9,412 bases of DNA from Microthrixaceae bacterium (GCA_947455015.1 CANGMY010000042.1:1-9412); one strand, 5' to 3'; counted from the first letter of the stretch, positions 1 to 6,820 are shown. Program-made: numbers and translations. The notes: generated by a model from the sequence alone, not told the origin.

Positions 1-643
1 GATCCGCGGCGTTGCGGGCCAACTGATCGATGTCGTACATGTCGAAGAGTTCGAAACCGATTGTGTGGCCGACACTCTCGCGACCGGTCTGCATGCCGGT
101 ATCGCCCGTAGCGACACAACTCACGGCGAAGAACGTGCGCACCGTGTCGTCTTCGACAAACAAACCGTCGGAGTTCGCAACAAGGATCCGTCGACGGTTG
201 TCGCCATAACTGACCGATACCTGCGAGATGGCGTCGCCAACCGAACGAGCGGCCTCGTCAGCACGAGTGAGGAGTTCAACTTTGCGAGCCTTCGGGACAT
301 CGCCTGGATAGGTTTCGATGTCGTAGCCCCGCGATGCCGAACCGCGCGTAAGCGCAACCACATTTGCACCCCCGCCACCGCCACGCGCTGCGGCTGCTGC
401 CGCTTCGGCTGCAGCGATGAGTCCCGCTTCCGTGAGATCGGCGGTGTGAGCGAACCCAGTGGTATCGCCAACGACAACACGGATACCAGCACCCCGGTCG
501 CGTCCAGAGGTGAGTTCTTCGACACGGCCATCGTCAAGGACAGCCGATGCATTGCGGCGATCTTCAGCGAAGACTTCGGCGAATTCGCCACCAGTACGCA
601 TCGCAACGCCGAGAACTTCTTCGAGCACCGACTGATCGATCAT
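1..643 (-). CDS. tldD: TldD/PmbA-family metalloprotease, N-terminal part (3' end beyond left edge)
   Basis: About 214 residues are visible, starting MIDQSVLEEVLGVAMRTGGE; no stop codon occurs before the window ends, so the gene is cut by the left edge. The pattern is that of the TldD/PmbA N-terminal domain: a helix with acidic 'GGEFAEVFAED', then 'LDDGRVEELTSGRDRGAGIR' and 'GDTTGFAHT', then an Ala-rich helix ending in a Gly-rich run. TldD and PmbA form a heteromeric zinc protease that degrades unfolded or modified peptides in the cytoplasm, and in some species matures ribosomally made peptides or gyrase inhibitors. The zinc-binding HExxxH of TldD lies further downstream and is not in the window, so TldD and PmbA cannot be fully separated; a partner gene may lie to the left. 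The ATG start is supported by a GGAGAA Shine-Dalgarno (minus strand, 656-651) 7 nt upstream. It is divergent from the membrane-protein gene at 787. Confidence 0.85.
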   Translation of the reverse strand, partial: MIDQSVLEEVLGVAMRTGGEFAEVFAEDRRNASAVLDDGRVEELTSGRDRGAGIRVVVGDTTGFAHTADLTEAGLIAAAEAAAAAARGGGGGANVVALTRGSASRGYDIETYPGDVPKARKVELLTRADEAARSVGDAISQVSVSYGDNRRRILVANSDGLFVEDDTVRTFFAVSCVATGDTGMQTGRESVGHTIGFELFDMYDIDQLARNAAD

Positions 644-650
644 CTGTTTC

Positions 651-656
651 TTCTCC
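651..656 (-). promoter_or_regulatory. Ribosome binding site of the tldD-like gene
   Basis: The minus strand reads GGAGAA here, 7 nt before the ATG at 643. It is a strong match to the anti-Shine-Dalgarno sequence and fixes the start of the left-edge gene. Confidence 0.65.
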
Positions 657-774
657 GGTCCTGTACTGCGGGAGTCATTACGGAATCCTGCTCCGCTGAG
701 CGTCAGAGCGTACCGGCGATGGCATTGATCCGAGTGCTCAGAACCCAGTTCCCAAGCCCATGCGCGCCCATTCG

Positions 775-780
775 TAGACT
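775..780 (+). promoter_or_regulatory. -10 box of a probable leaderless promoter
   Basis: TAGACT fits the actinobacterial TANNNT -10 consensus. It ends 6 bp before the ATG at 787, the spacing expected when transcription begins on the start codon itself. No convincing Shine-Dalgarno precedes the ATG, which agrees with a leaderless mRNA. The -35 side is weak (TTCCCA at 749-754, spacer 20). The box lies inside an inverted repeat, TCGTA-GACT-TACGA (772-785). The call rests on pattern only. Confidence 0.5.
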
Positions 781-786
781 TACGAG

Positions 787-1881
787 ATGAATGATCCCCA
801 TCGACCGACCACGTTCGGTCCGTCGGACGCCGATGGGGCAGAACCTGGACTCGGCGATATCGCCTCGGTTTCGGTTGAGGGACTCATCGATGCGGTCGAA
901 ACCGCTGGCACCAAAAGCGAACGCCGCCACCGTTGGGCTCTTCCCTTGCGTCTTGCGGTCAGCCTCCTCATGCTGGGAGTGCTGTGGTGGAAATTCCCCG
1001 AAATCAACTGGGGCGATCTCGTGCCGGCGTGGAACCTCAACACGATCCTCTGGCTTCTCGCTGCTACAGCGATGACGTTCTTGGGAATCGTCCTTTCCGC
1101 AGTTCGTTGGCAATCAGTTCTTCGAGCGCTCGGACTTCGGGAACGACTTCGTTTGCTGGTACCGCTCTATTTCGCCGGTCAATTTGTTTCGAACGTTCTT
1201 CCCACCACCATCGGCGGCGACGTGCTGCGCGTCTCGCGCCTTTCCAAGGCCAACGGCGAACCAGAAACCACGTTCGCATCCGTTGCCCTCGAACGACTCA
1301 CCGGTTGGCTCGTGCTTCCGCTCATCACCTTCTTCGGTCTCGCAATCAATCCGGGTCTTCGCCAACTCGGCCGCGCAACGTTGCTTGCACTTGCCGTTGC
1401 AATCGTCACGCTCGTGGCGCTTGTTGTTGTTCTTCTTGCTGCGAATCATCCACGCCTGGGTGGAAGATTCGCATCCACCGACGGATGGCGACGTTTCGTC
1501 GACGCAATCCACCGCAGCATCACCGAACTACGTCGCCAGCCCCTTGCTGCACTTTCAATTCTTGTTGCCGGCCTCGTCTACCAAGTTGCGCTTTGCATCG
1601 CCGCTCTCATGGTTGCTGCCGCGCTTGGTTTCAGCTGGCTCGGACTCACCGCGCTTCTCGCCTTCTACCCCGCCGTCCTCATCCTTCAGGTGCTGCCGAT
1701 CGGCATTGCGGGCCTTGGCGTGCGAGAAAGCGCTTTCGTGCTTTTCCTCGTCCCTCTCGGTGTGCCCGCCGAGAAAGCGGTCGCCCTCGGCCTAGTCCTC
1801 TACGTCATCAATGTGGTTGCCAGCCTGTTCGGAGCCCCTGCCTTTGCCGTCGGCGGACAGAAGACTGCAGTAACGGCCTGA
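787..1881 (+). CDS. Lysylphosphatidylglycerol synthase TM-region / flippase-like integral membrane protein
   Basis: 364 residues. The first ~48 are hydrophilic and acidic with no signal peptide, followed by Arg/Lys-rich 'KSERRHRW' just before TM1, which favours a cytoplasmic N-terminus. Hydrophobic segments lie near residues 51-69, 85-107, 121-140, 171-188, 197-219, 252-272, 275-303 and 330-355. Family signatures of PF03706/UPF0104 are present: 'SAVRW' after TM2, 'NVLPTTIGGDVLR' (about 137-148), 'ALERLTGW' (167-174) and 'PIGIAGLGVRES' (304-315). This domain is the membrane half of MprF, which synthesises and flips aminoacyl-phosphatidylglycerol. The catalytic C-terminal half is absent, as in many stand-alone members whose substrate is unknown; lipid or lipid-linked sugar translocation is a reasonable inference. 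ATG 787 is used; the nearby ATG at 791 is out of frame. The gene ends 152 bp before dxs on the same strand, so read-through into dxs is possible but not required. Confidence 0.87.
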   Translation: MNDPHRPTTFGPSDADGAEPGLGDIASVSVEGLIDAVETAGTKSERRHRWALPLRLAVSLLMLGVLWWKFPEINWGDLVPAWNLNTILWLLAATAMTFLGIVLSAVRWQSVLRALGLRERLRLLVPLYFAGQFVSNVLPTTIGGDVLRVSRLSKANGEPETTFASVALERLTGWLVLPLITFFGLAINPGLRQLGRATLLALAVAIVTLVALVVVLLAANHPRLGGRFASTDGWRRFVDAIHRSITELRRQPLAALSILVAGLVYQVALCIAALMVAAALGFSWLGLTALLAFYPAVLILQVLPIGIAGLGVRESAFVLFLVPLGVPAEKAVALGLVLYVINVVASLFGAPAFAVGGQKTAVTA

Positions 1882-1924
1882 ACCGCTCCGGCCCGCTCGT
1901 CAATTGATGCCCCAGCGATAGGGG

Positions 1925-1941
1925 GTCACCCCGTGGGGGAC
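1925..1941. repeat. Imperfect GC-rich dyad upstream of dxs (candidate operator)
   Basis: The sequence GTCACCCCGTGGGGGAC reads as an inverted repeat (GTC-CCCC / GGGG-GAC) with one unpaired A and a 2-nt centre. The centre is too tight for an RNA hairpin but suits a dimeric DNA-binding protein. It sits just upstream of the TAGCGT -10-like box at 1944. It also overlaps a second small palindrome, GGGGTCACCCC (1922-1932). Function is inferred from position only. Confidence 0.35.
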
Positions 1942-1943
1942 GG

Positions 1944-1949
1944 TAGCGT
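1944..1949 (+). promoter_or_regulatory. Putative -10 box of the dxs promoter
   Basis: TAGCGT matches the TANNNT pattern and would start transcription near 1956, giving a leader of about 78 nt before the dxs ATG. No recognisable -35 hexamer stands at the usual distance (GGGGGT is there instead), so an activator or an alternative sigma factor may be involved, or the call is wrong. Confidence 0.35.
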
Positions 1950-1960
1950 TGGCCTCCGGA

Positions 1961-1974
1961 CGCCGATCCCGGCG
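1961..1974 (+). other. Small hairpin in the dxs leader
   Basis: CGCCG-ATCC-CGGCG forms a perfect 5-bp stem with a 4-nt loop near the 5' end of the predicted dxs mRNA leader. There is no following T-run, so it is not a standard intrinsic terminator. It may protect the 5' end of the transcript or be chance in GC-rich DNA. No known riboswitch class was recognised in 1882-2033. Confidence 0.35.
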
Positions 1975-2020
1975 ACCACTCCCCTGTCTCCCGTCGCTGT
2001 GTTCCCCCTACGCCGCCGAC

Positions 2021-2025
2021 AAGGA
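2021..2025 (+). promoter_or_regulatory. Ribosome binding site of dxs
   Basis: AAGGA stands 8 nt upstream of the ATG at 2034, the optimal spacing. It supports that start over later in-frame starts. Confidence 0.6.
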
Positions 2026-2033
2026 CTCCGCCC

Positions 2034-3899
2034 ATGATCATCGAGACGATTGAGTCGCCGGCCGACCTCAAGGCCCTCACTCCCGAGCAGCTCACCACGC
2101 TCGCGGCCGAGATGCGCGATGTCATCATCGACTCAGTCAACACTCATGGCGGTCACCTCGGTTCCAACCTTGGTGTCGTTGAACTCACGCTTGCTCTCCA
2201 TCGCGTCTTCGACTCCCCGAACGACATCATTCTGTGGGACACCGGACATCAGGCCTATCCCCACAAGCTCGTCACGGGTCGTGCCAAGGGCTTCGCCGAT
2301 CTTCGCCAAGCCGAAGGACTCTCGGGCTACCCATCACGAGACGAATCCGAACACGACTGGATCGAGAACAGTCACGCGTCAACGGCGCTCAGCTGGGCCT
2401 ACGGCCTTTCAGTTGCCGAAGCCATGAAAGGCGCCGACGCTCGCCGAATCGTTGCTGTGATCGGCGACGGATCAATGACCGGCGGCATGGCGTTCGAAGG
2501 TCTCAACAACCTCGGTCACTCGGGACGCGACTGCATCATCATCCTGAATGACAACGGCCGCTCCTACGCCCCCACTGTTTCGCGACTGGGCGAGAGCCTC
2601 GTAAAGATCAGAAACAACCCGGTGTACATGCGCCGTCAGGCCAAACTCGAAAAGTTGCTCGCCGACCTTCCTGTCGTCGGAAACATCGCCAAGACCGGTC
2701 TCGACGCGACCAAAGCGGCCATCCGCGAAGCGTTCGAACCAACCGCGTTCTTCGAAGCACTCGGCGTTCGCTATTCGGGCCCCTTCGATGGTCACGACAT
2801 TCCCCTTCTCGAAGAAGCGCTTCGCAATGCCGCAGCGATGCCCGGCGGCCCGCAGGTCATCCATGTGCTCACGCAAAAAGGTCGCGGTTACGGACCAGCC
2901 GAGAACGATCCCATCAAGCGACTTCACGACACCTCCGAGGCAAAGCCCGGAAGTTTCACTGCAGCATTCACCGAAGCGCTCGTAAAGGAAGGCGAGGCTC
3001 GTCCCGAGCTCGTCGCCATCACTGCAGCAATGCCGGACTCAACTGGCATTCTCCCGTTTGCTGAACGATTCCCTGGTCGCATGTTCGATGTCGGTATCGC
3101 CGAACAACATGCGGTCACTGCTGCAGCAGGTATGGCCATGGGAGGCCTCCGCCCCGTTGTTGCGGTCTACTCAACATTCCTCACGCGTGCGTTCGATCAG
3201 GTCAACCTCGATGTTGGTTTGCACGATCAACCAGTTGTGTTCTGTCTTGACCGCGCTGGCATCACCGGCGACGACGGTCCGAGCCATCACGGCGTGCTCG
3301 ACATGGTGCTTCTCACCAAAGTTCCGAGCATGACGGTGTTTGCGCCGTCCTCGTATCAGGAAATTGGCCAGATGCTGCACGATGCTCTCGACATCACCGA
3401 TGGCCCTGTCGCTATTCGCTGGGCCAAGACCGCTGCTCGCCAGTCGCCTCCAGACGAGGTCGGCCATGGTCTCAATGCTCGACGCACTCGCGTCGGCACG
3501 CAGTTGTGCATCGTCAGCGTCGGAAAGATGCTCGATGCTGCAGAGCTCGCCGCAGAACAGCTCGAAGCTCAAGGCATTTCCGTCACCGTGTGGGACGCTC
3601 GAGTTGTAAAGCCCCTCGATCCGGCGATGATCGACGACGCTGCCCGTCACCCTTTTGTGATGACACTCGAGGATGGCCTGCGCGAAGGCGGCGTGGGTAT
3701 GTCCGTTGCCGATCTCGTGAGCGAACGCACCATCGGCGTCGCCGAGCCACGCGTGCGCGTGCTCGGCATCCCTTCTCAATACATCGCTCATGGCAAGCCG
3801 GATGCGATCCTCGCCGACCTTGGCCTCGATGCCGCAGGCATCACCGCTTCGGCACTCTCGATGATGTCGATCAACGACACATCGAACGCTTCCCTCTGA
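2034..3899 (+). CDS. dxs: 1-deoxy-D-xylulose-5-phosphate synthase
   Basis: 621 residues, the normal length for Dxs. This thiamine-diphosphate enzyme condenses pyruvate with glyceraldehyde-3-phosphate to make DXP, the entry and main flux-control step of the MEP isoprenoid pathway (also a precursor for thiamine and pyridoxal); it acts as a cytoplasmic homodimer. Visible signatures: 'THGGHLGSNLG' (37-47), 'WDTGHQAYPHK' (68-78), the ThDP/Mg motif beginning 'GDGSMTGG' (144-151) and closing with 'LNDNGRSY' (171-178), the catalytic Glu in 'GIAEQHA' (E357), and 'DRAGITGDDGPSHHG' (406-420) of the pyrimidine domain. The C-terminal transketolase-like domain follows from about residue 490 ('LCIVSVGKMLDAAELA', 'WDARVVKPLD'). 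The start is supported by AAGGA 8 nt upstream. No frameshift or missing key residue was seen. Only 20 bp separate its stop from that of the convergent amidohydrolase gene. Confidence 0.97.
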   Translation: MIIETIESPADLKALTPEQLTTLAAEMRDVIIDSVNTHGGHLGSNLGVVELTLALHRVFDSPNDIILWDTGHQAYPHKLVTGRAKGFADLRQAEGLSGYPSRDESEHDWIENSHASTALSWAYGLSVAEAMKGADARRIVAVIGDGSMTGGMAFEGLNNLGHSGRDCIIILNDNGRSYAPTVSRLGESLVKIRNNPVYMRRQAKLEKLLADLPVVGNIAKTGLDATKAAIREAFEPTAFFEALGVRYSGPFDGHDIPLLEEALRNAAAMPGGPQVIHVLTQKGRGYGPAENDPIKRLHDTSEAKPGSFTAAFTEALVKEGEARPELVAITAAMPDSTGILPFAERFPGRMFDVGIAEQHAVTAAAGMAMGGLRPVVAVYSTFLTRAFDQVNLDVGLHDQPVVFCLDRAGITGDDGPSHHGVLDMVLLTKVPSMTVFAPSSYQEIGQMLHDALDITDGPVAIRWAKTAARQSPPDEVGHGLNARRTRVGTQLCIVSVGKMLDAAELAAEQLEAQGISVTVWDARVVKPLDPAMIDDAARHPFVMTLEDGLREGGVGMSVADLVSERTIGVAEPRVRVLGIPSQYIAHGKPDAILADLGLDAAGITASALSMMSINDTSNASL

Positions 3900-3919
3900 A
3901 TCCTTTGCCCACGCAGCTG

Positions 3920-5044
3920 TTAGCGACCAAATCCGTAGAGTCGCATCGCGTTGCCAGCCAGCACCGCATGTCGGTCTTCTGACGAGATTCCAGACATTGA
4001 CGACTGAATCACTTTCCACGAGTTCGGCCAGTCGGCGCTGATGTGCGGGTAATCGCTTGACCACATCACACGCTCAACACCGACGTCGACCAGATTGCGA
4101 AGTCCAAACGTGTCGGTCATGTAACCGAAGTGGAAATGTCGGGAAATGTATTCACTCGGGAGCATCTGCAATCCGAATCGACTCACCGGATCGAGTCGAA
4201 GGTAGTTGTTGTCAATCTGTTCCTTCACATACGGGACCCAACCGAAGTCCGTTTCAGCGAAGACAACATCGAGATCAGGGAATCGATCAAAGACACCTTC
4301 GAAGATCATTGCAATCATGCGGTTTGGAGCGTCGAAGAAGCGGCCGTATCCGGGAAGCTTTGCCTTATGCGAAGCCGGCATCGATTGCGTCATTGCGACA
4401 TGGATGTTGAGACAGATCTGACGCTCAACCAACGTCGCGAAAACTTTGTCGTCCTCTGGCTTCAGTGACAATCCACCGTGAGGCCAGGCAAGCATCATGG
4501 CGCCGCGGATACCAGGCCGATCAGCAACGCGTTCGATTTCTGCAACTGCTTCTTCAACACCGCGGTTGGGCACCCACATCACCGCACCAAAACGATCGGG
4601 CGCATACGACGCAAATTCCGAGATCCAGTCGTTGTACGCGCGCACCATCGCGTGGTGGTAGTCAGCATCACGATTGGCAGCGATTGCGGCCGACAGCCGA
4701 GGAGTCGGGTACAGCACCTCGGCATCGACGCCGTCTTGATCCATTTCCGCAATTCGAGCCGCCGGGTCGTAGCCGCCCCGCCGCATATCTTCAAAGCGCA
4801 TCCACCCCTTCATCTCTTCCGGGGGAAGACCTGCGCACGCGTTCATTCCGAAGTTGATGGGGTCGTCGACACCCTCGATCACCCACGCGTCGCCTTCATC
4901 GAACCGTTCCATTCGCGGCGCCCGATCCTTCATCGCGGCAGGAACGCGGTCGACCCAAAGCGATCCGGGCTCATTGAAGTGACCGTCAGCCGAAATCAGG
5001 CGATACCGGCGCCCACCACTCATTGACTCGCTCGAAACTGACAT
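3920..5044 (-). CDS. Metal-dependent amidohydrolase (PF04909, amidohydrolase-2 / ACMSD-like TIM barrel)
   Basis: 374 residues, a usual length for this family of TIM-barrel hydrolases and decarboxylases. Motifs: 'ISADGH' on strand 1 (17-22; D20 and H22 in place of the classic HxH), 'EMDQDGVDAEVLYPT' (100-114), 'FGAVMWVPN' (152-160), 'LNIHVA' with H215, 'FAETDFGWVP' (262-271, E264) and 'WSSDYPHISADWPNS' with catalytic/metal Asp D331, ending in 'LAGNAMRLYGF'. Known relatives decarboxylate or hydrolyse carboxylated aromatic, ring-opened or amide substrates; the substrate here cannot be read from the sequence. The ATG at 5044 is preceded by GAGGGGG (minus strand, 5055-5049), so it is preferred over the internal Met at residue 8. 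The gene is divergent from the SDR/DapA-like pair over 100 bp, hinting at a shared pathway and control, and convergent with dxs. Confidence 0.85.
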   Translation of the reverse strand: MSVSSESMSGGRRYRLISADGHFNEPGSLWVDRVPAAMKDRAPRMERFDEGDAWVIEGVDDPINFGMNACAGLPPEEMKGWMRFEDMRRGGYDPAARIAEMDQDGVDAEVLYPTPRLSAAIAANRDADYHHAMVRAYNDWISEFASYAPDRFGAVMWVPNRGVEEAVAEIERVADRPGIRGAMMLAWPHGGLSLKPEDDKVFATLVERQICLNIHVAMTQSMPASHKAKLPGYGRFFDAPNRMIAMIFEGVFDRFPDLDVVFAETDFGWVPYVKEQIDNNYLRLDPVSRFGLQMLPSEYISRHFHFGYMTDTFGLRNLVDVGVERVMWSSDYPHISADWPNSWKVIQSSMSGISSEDRHAVLAGNAMRLYGFGR

Positions 5045-5048
5045 GGTT

Positions 5049-5055
5049 CCCCCTC
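5049..5055 (-). promoter_or_regulatory. Ribosome binding site of the amidohydrolase
   Basis: The minus strand reads GAGGGGG; its GAGG core lies 7 nt before the ATG at 5044. It decides the start in favour of 5044 rather than the in-frame ATG 21 nt later. Confidence 0.55.
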
Positions 5056-5092
5056 ATTCGAGCCAATCCCCCCCAGGACGGCGCTGTCGGGC

Positions 5093-5098
5093 AGTCTA
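5093..5098 (-). promoter_or_regulatory. Putative -10 box for the amidohydrolase gene in the divergent promoter region
   Basis: The minus strand reads TAGACT, identical to the -10 box proposed for the membrane-protein gene at 775-780. It would give a leader of roughly 40 nt that includes the Shine-Dalgarno. No clear -35 is visible, and no clear TANNNT box for the opposite SDR gene was found in 5045-5144. Confidence 0.4.
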
Positions 5099-5132
5099 GG
5101 GACATTCATTCGCGCCAACCGATCTCCGGACC

Positions 5133-5137
5133 GAGGA
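5133..5137 (+). promoter_or_regulatory. Ribosome binding site supporting the GTG start of the SDR gene
   Basis: GAGGA lies 7-8 nt before the GTG at 5145. No ATG is available in frame near the N-terminus, and the NAD(P)-binding strand needs this upstream start, so GTG is accepted. Confidence 0.55.
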
Positions 5138-5144
5138 CCCATTC

Positions 5145-5921
5145 GTGGACGTCACCATTCATTCCCCTTCCCAGTTGTTTGACCTCACTGACCGAGTCGC
5201 TCTCGTGACCGGTGCATCCTCTGGCCTCGGTCGCCGAATCGCTCTCGTGCTTGCGGCAGCGGGCGCAACCGTGGCAGTGACAGCCCGACGCGAAGAACGA
5301 CTCAACGAGCTTGTCGCCCAATCGCCATCAATTCATTCCTTTCCCGCCGACCTCACGAATGAAGAGGATCGTGAACGCCTCATCGCTGACGTCGAAACGG
5401 CACTCGGGCCTATCGATGTTCTTGTGAATAACGCTGGCGCAGTGAACTCGCTTTCGATTGAGCAGGAGTCGCTTGACGATTTTCGTTCGATGATCGAACT
5501 CAACCTTGTTGCGGCATGGCATCTCACGAAACTTGCCGGGATTTCAATGGTTGCTCGTGGTACTGGTTCCGTCATCAACATCGCGTCAATTCTCGGAATC
5601 GTCGGCGCCACACCGGCAAAGGATTCCGGTTACAGCGCGAGCAAAGGCGGGCTCGTCAATCTCACTCGAGAAACCGGACTTCAGTGGGCACGAAAAGGCG
5701 TGCGTGTGAACGCGATCTGTCCCGGTTGGTTCGCGACTGAAATGATCGATGACATCACAGCTACCGACAAAGGAACATCGTTCATAACGACGAACACCCC
5801 GATGGCACGTGTGGGCGACGTCAGCGAGATCGATGGCGCAGTTCTCTTACTCGCAAGCGATGCCAGTTCCTTCATGACCGGGTCAGTCCTCGTTGTCGAC
5901 GGTGGTTGGACAGCCCGATGA
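5145..5921 (+). CDS. Short-chain dehydrogenase/reductase (SDR) family oxidoreductase
   Basis: 258 residues from a GTG start, the length of a classical SDR. The Rossmann fold is complete: 'VALVTGASSGLG' with TGxxxGxG at 22-29, 'TARRE' after strand 2 (R48/R49, which usually favours NADP(H)), 'PADL' (D69), 'NNAGA' (95-99), N120, and the catalytic S148 / Y163 / K167 ('INIAS', 'YSASK'), then 'NAICPGW' (199-205) and C-terminal 'VVDGGW'. These enzymes interconvert alcohols and ketones on small metabolites or 3-hydroxyacyl thioesters; the actual substrate is unknown. The resemblance to the 3-oxoacyl-ACP reductase/gluconate 5-dehydrogenase branch is only general. The stop overlaps the start of the DapA-like gene (ATGA), so the two are translated from one mRNA. 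It is divergent from the amidohydrolase. Confidence 0.92.
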   Translation: MDVTIHSPSQLFDLTDRVALVTGASSGLGRRIALVLAAAGATVAVTARREERLNELVAQSPSIHSFPADLTNEEDRERLIADVETALGPIDVLVNNAGAVNSLSIEQESLDDFRSMIELNLVAAWHLTKLAGISMVARGTGSVINIASILGIVGATPAKDSGYSASKGGLVNLTRETGLQWARKGVRVNAICPGWFATEMIDDITATDKGTSFITTNTPMARVGDVSEIDGAVLLLASDASSFMTGSVLVVDGGWTAR

Positions 5922-6820
5922 CTCTGTCAACCTTTGTCATCTCGATCACTCCTTTTGATGCAGACGGACGATTCGATGAAGCCGCGTTCCGAAGTCACCT
6001 CGACCGAATGGCTGACGCTGGTGTCGGTGTCTACCTCGGCGGAGGCGGAAGTGGCGAAGGATTCACCCTCTCGCTCGCCGAATCTCGCCGAGTCCTCGAA
6101 GTTGGCGTTGACCAACTCGCTGGCCGTGTGCCGGTGCGCGCGATGGGTATCGAACCACGCACTGCGCAAGAGATGACCGACTACCTCTTAATGGCGACCG
6201 ACGCAGGAGTCGATGCTGCTCAGGTGTACTCACTCGACCCTGGCCATGGCCATCGGCCATCACCTGCCGAAGTTGAGGCTTACCTCGGCGAGGTTCTCGC
6301 AAACACCGCACTCCCCTGCGTTGTTTCCTCTCACATGTCCGTGGGATACCGGCTGTCACCTTCGATGCTGCAGTCAATGGCCAGCCAGTTTGACCACCTC
6401 ATAGGCGTCAATTGCAGCCACCCCGATCTTGCTCCGCTCATTTCGCTCGCCGAGACCGTCGGCGACCGTCTCGAGATTCATGTGGGTGGGCCTGCTCAAG
6501 CTCTAAGCGCGCTTGCGCTTGGCGCCACGGGGTTTCTGTCCTCCGAGGGCAACCTCGCGCCGAAGACCTGCGCCGCAGTGATCGAGGGCGCACGAACAAA
6601 CAATTTCGACATGAGCACAACAGCGTTCTCGCAGATCGCTCGTTTGTCCTCGCTGCTCTATCGCCTTGGTGGTATCAGAGCGACAAAGGGCGTCATGCGT
6701 TCACTAGAACTACCCGCCGGTTTCGTTCGGTCCCCGCAAATCGACGCCGACGAGGCTGCGATCACAAAGGTTCGCGAATTCCTCAACACCTCTGGAATCG
6801 CAAAATCCGAGGGTTGGTAG
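5918..6820 (+). CDS. DapA-fold (dihydrodipicolinate synthase / N-acetylneuraminate lyase superfamily) protein lacking the canonical catalytic lysine
   Basis: 300 residues from the ATG that overlaps the SDR stop (ATGA); a TTG 12 nt upstream is possible but less likely given the coupling. The fold signatures of PF00701 are clear: 'ISITPFDADGRFDEAAFRSH' at the N-terminus, 'GGGGSGEGFTLSLAE' (41-55), 'MATDAGVDAAQVY' (92-104), 'LIGVNCSHPD' (161-170), and 'HVGGPAQALSALALGATG' (188-205) followed by 'GNLAPK'. The chemistry is not conserved. In the E. coli DapA alignment I made by eye, GTTGE becomes GGSGE (Thr44 to Gly), the YNVPSRTG strand becomes SSHMSVGY (Tyr133 to Ser, Arg138 to Val), and the Schiff-base lysine in GIKEA becomes Asn165 in GVNCS. 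It is therefore unlikely to be a lysine-pathway enzyme or an ordinary class I aldolase. It could be a binding or regulatory protein, or an enzyme with different chemistry. Its partners are the SDR and the divergent amidohydrolase. Confidence 0.85.
   Translation: MTLSTFVISITPFDADGRFDEAAFRSHLDRMADAGVGVYLGGGGSGEGFTLSLAESRRVLEVGVDQLAGRVPVRAMGIEPRTAQEMTDYLLMATDAGVDAAQVYSLDPGHGHRPSPAEVEAYLGEVLANTALPCVVSSHMSVGYRLSPSMLQSMASQFDHLIGVNCSHPDLAPLISLAETVGDRLEIHVGGPAQALSALALGATGFLSSEGNLAPKTCAAVIEGARTNNFDMSTTAFSQIARLSSLLYRLGGIRATKGVMRSLELPAGFVRSPQIDADEAAITKVREFLNTSGIAKSEGW

Noticed and set aside
65..790. 241-residue plus-strand frame at the left edge
   Set aside because: Antisense to the TldD-like gene and rich in Arg, Thr and Cys; the minus-strand frame is the conserved one.
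933..1907. 324-residue plus-strand frame overlapping the membrane-protein gene
   Set aside because: Arg/Ser/His-rich composition typical of an out-of-frame translation; the frame starting at 787 has the coherent membrane pattern and family motifs.
1922..1939. G-runs as a possible G-quadruplex
   Set aside because: Only two runs of G on the plus strand; at least four are needed.
3900..3919. Terminator between dxs and the amidohydrolase gene
   Set aside because: The 20-bp gap has no inverted repeat or T-run that I can see.
3171..4064. 297-residue open frame on the minus strand opposite dxs
   Set aside because: It lies antisense to a textbook dxs, runs over the end of the amidohydrolase gene, and has low-complexity Arg/Val/Asp content with no recognisable motif.
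5906..5917. TTG start for the DapA-like gene, 12 nt upstream
   Set aside because: The ATG at 5918 overlaps the SDR stop as ATGA, the usual sign of translational coupling, and the conserved fold begins after it.
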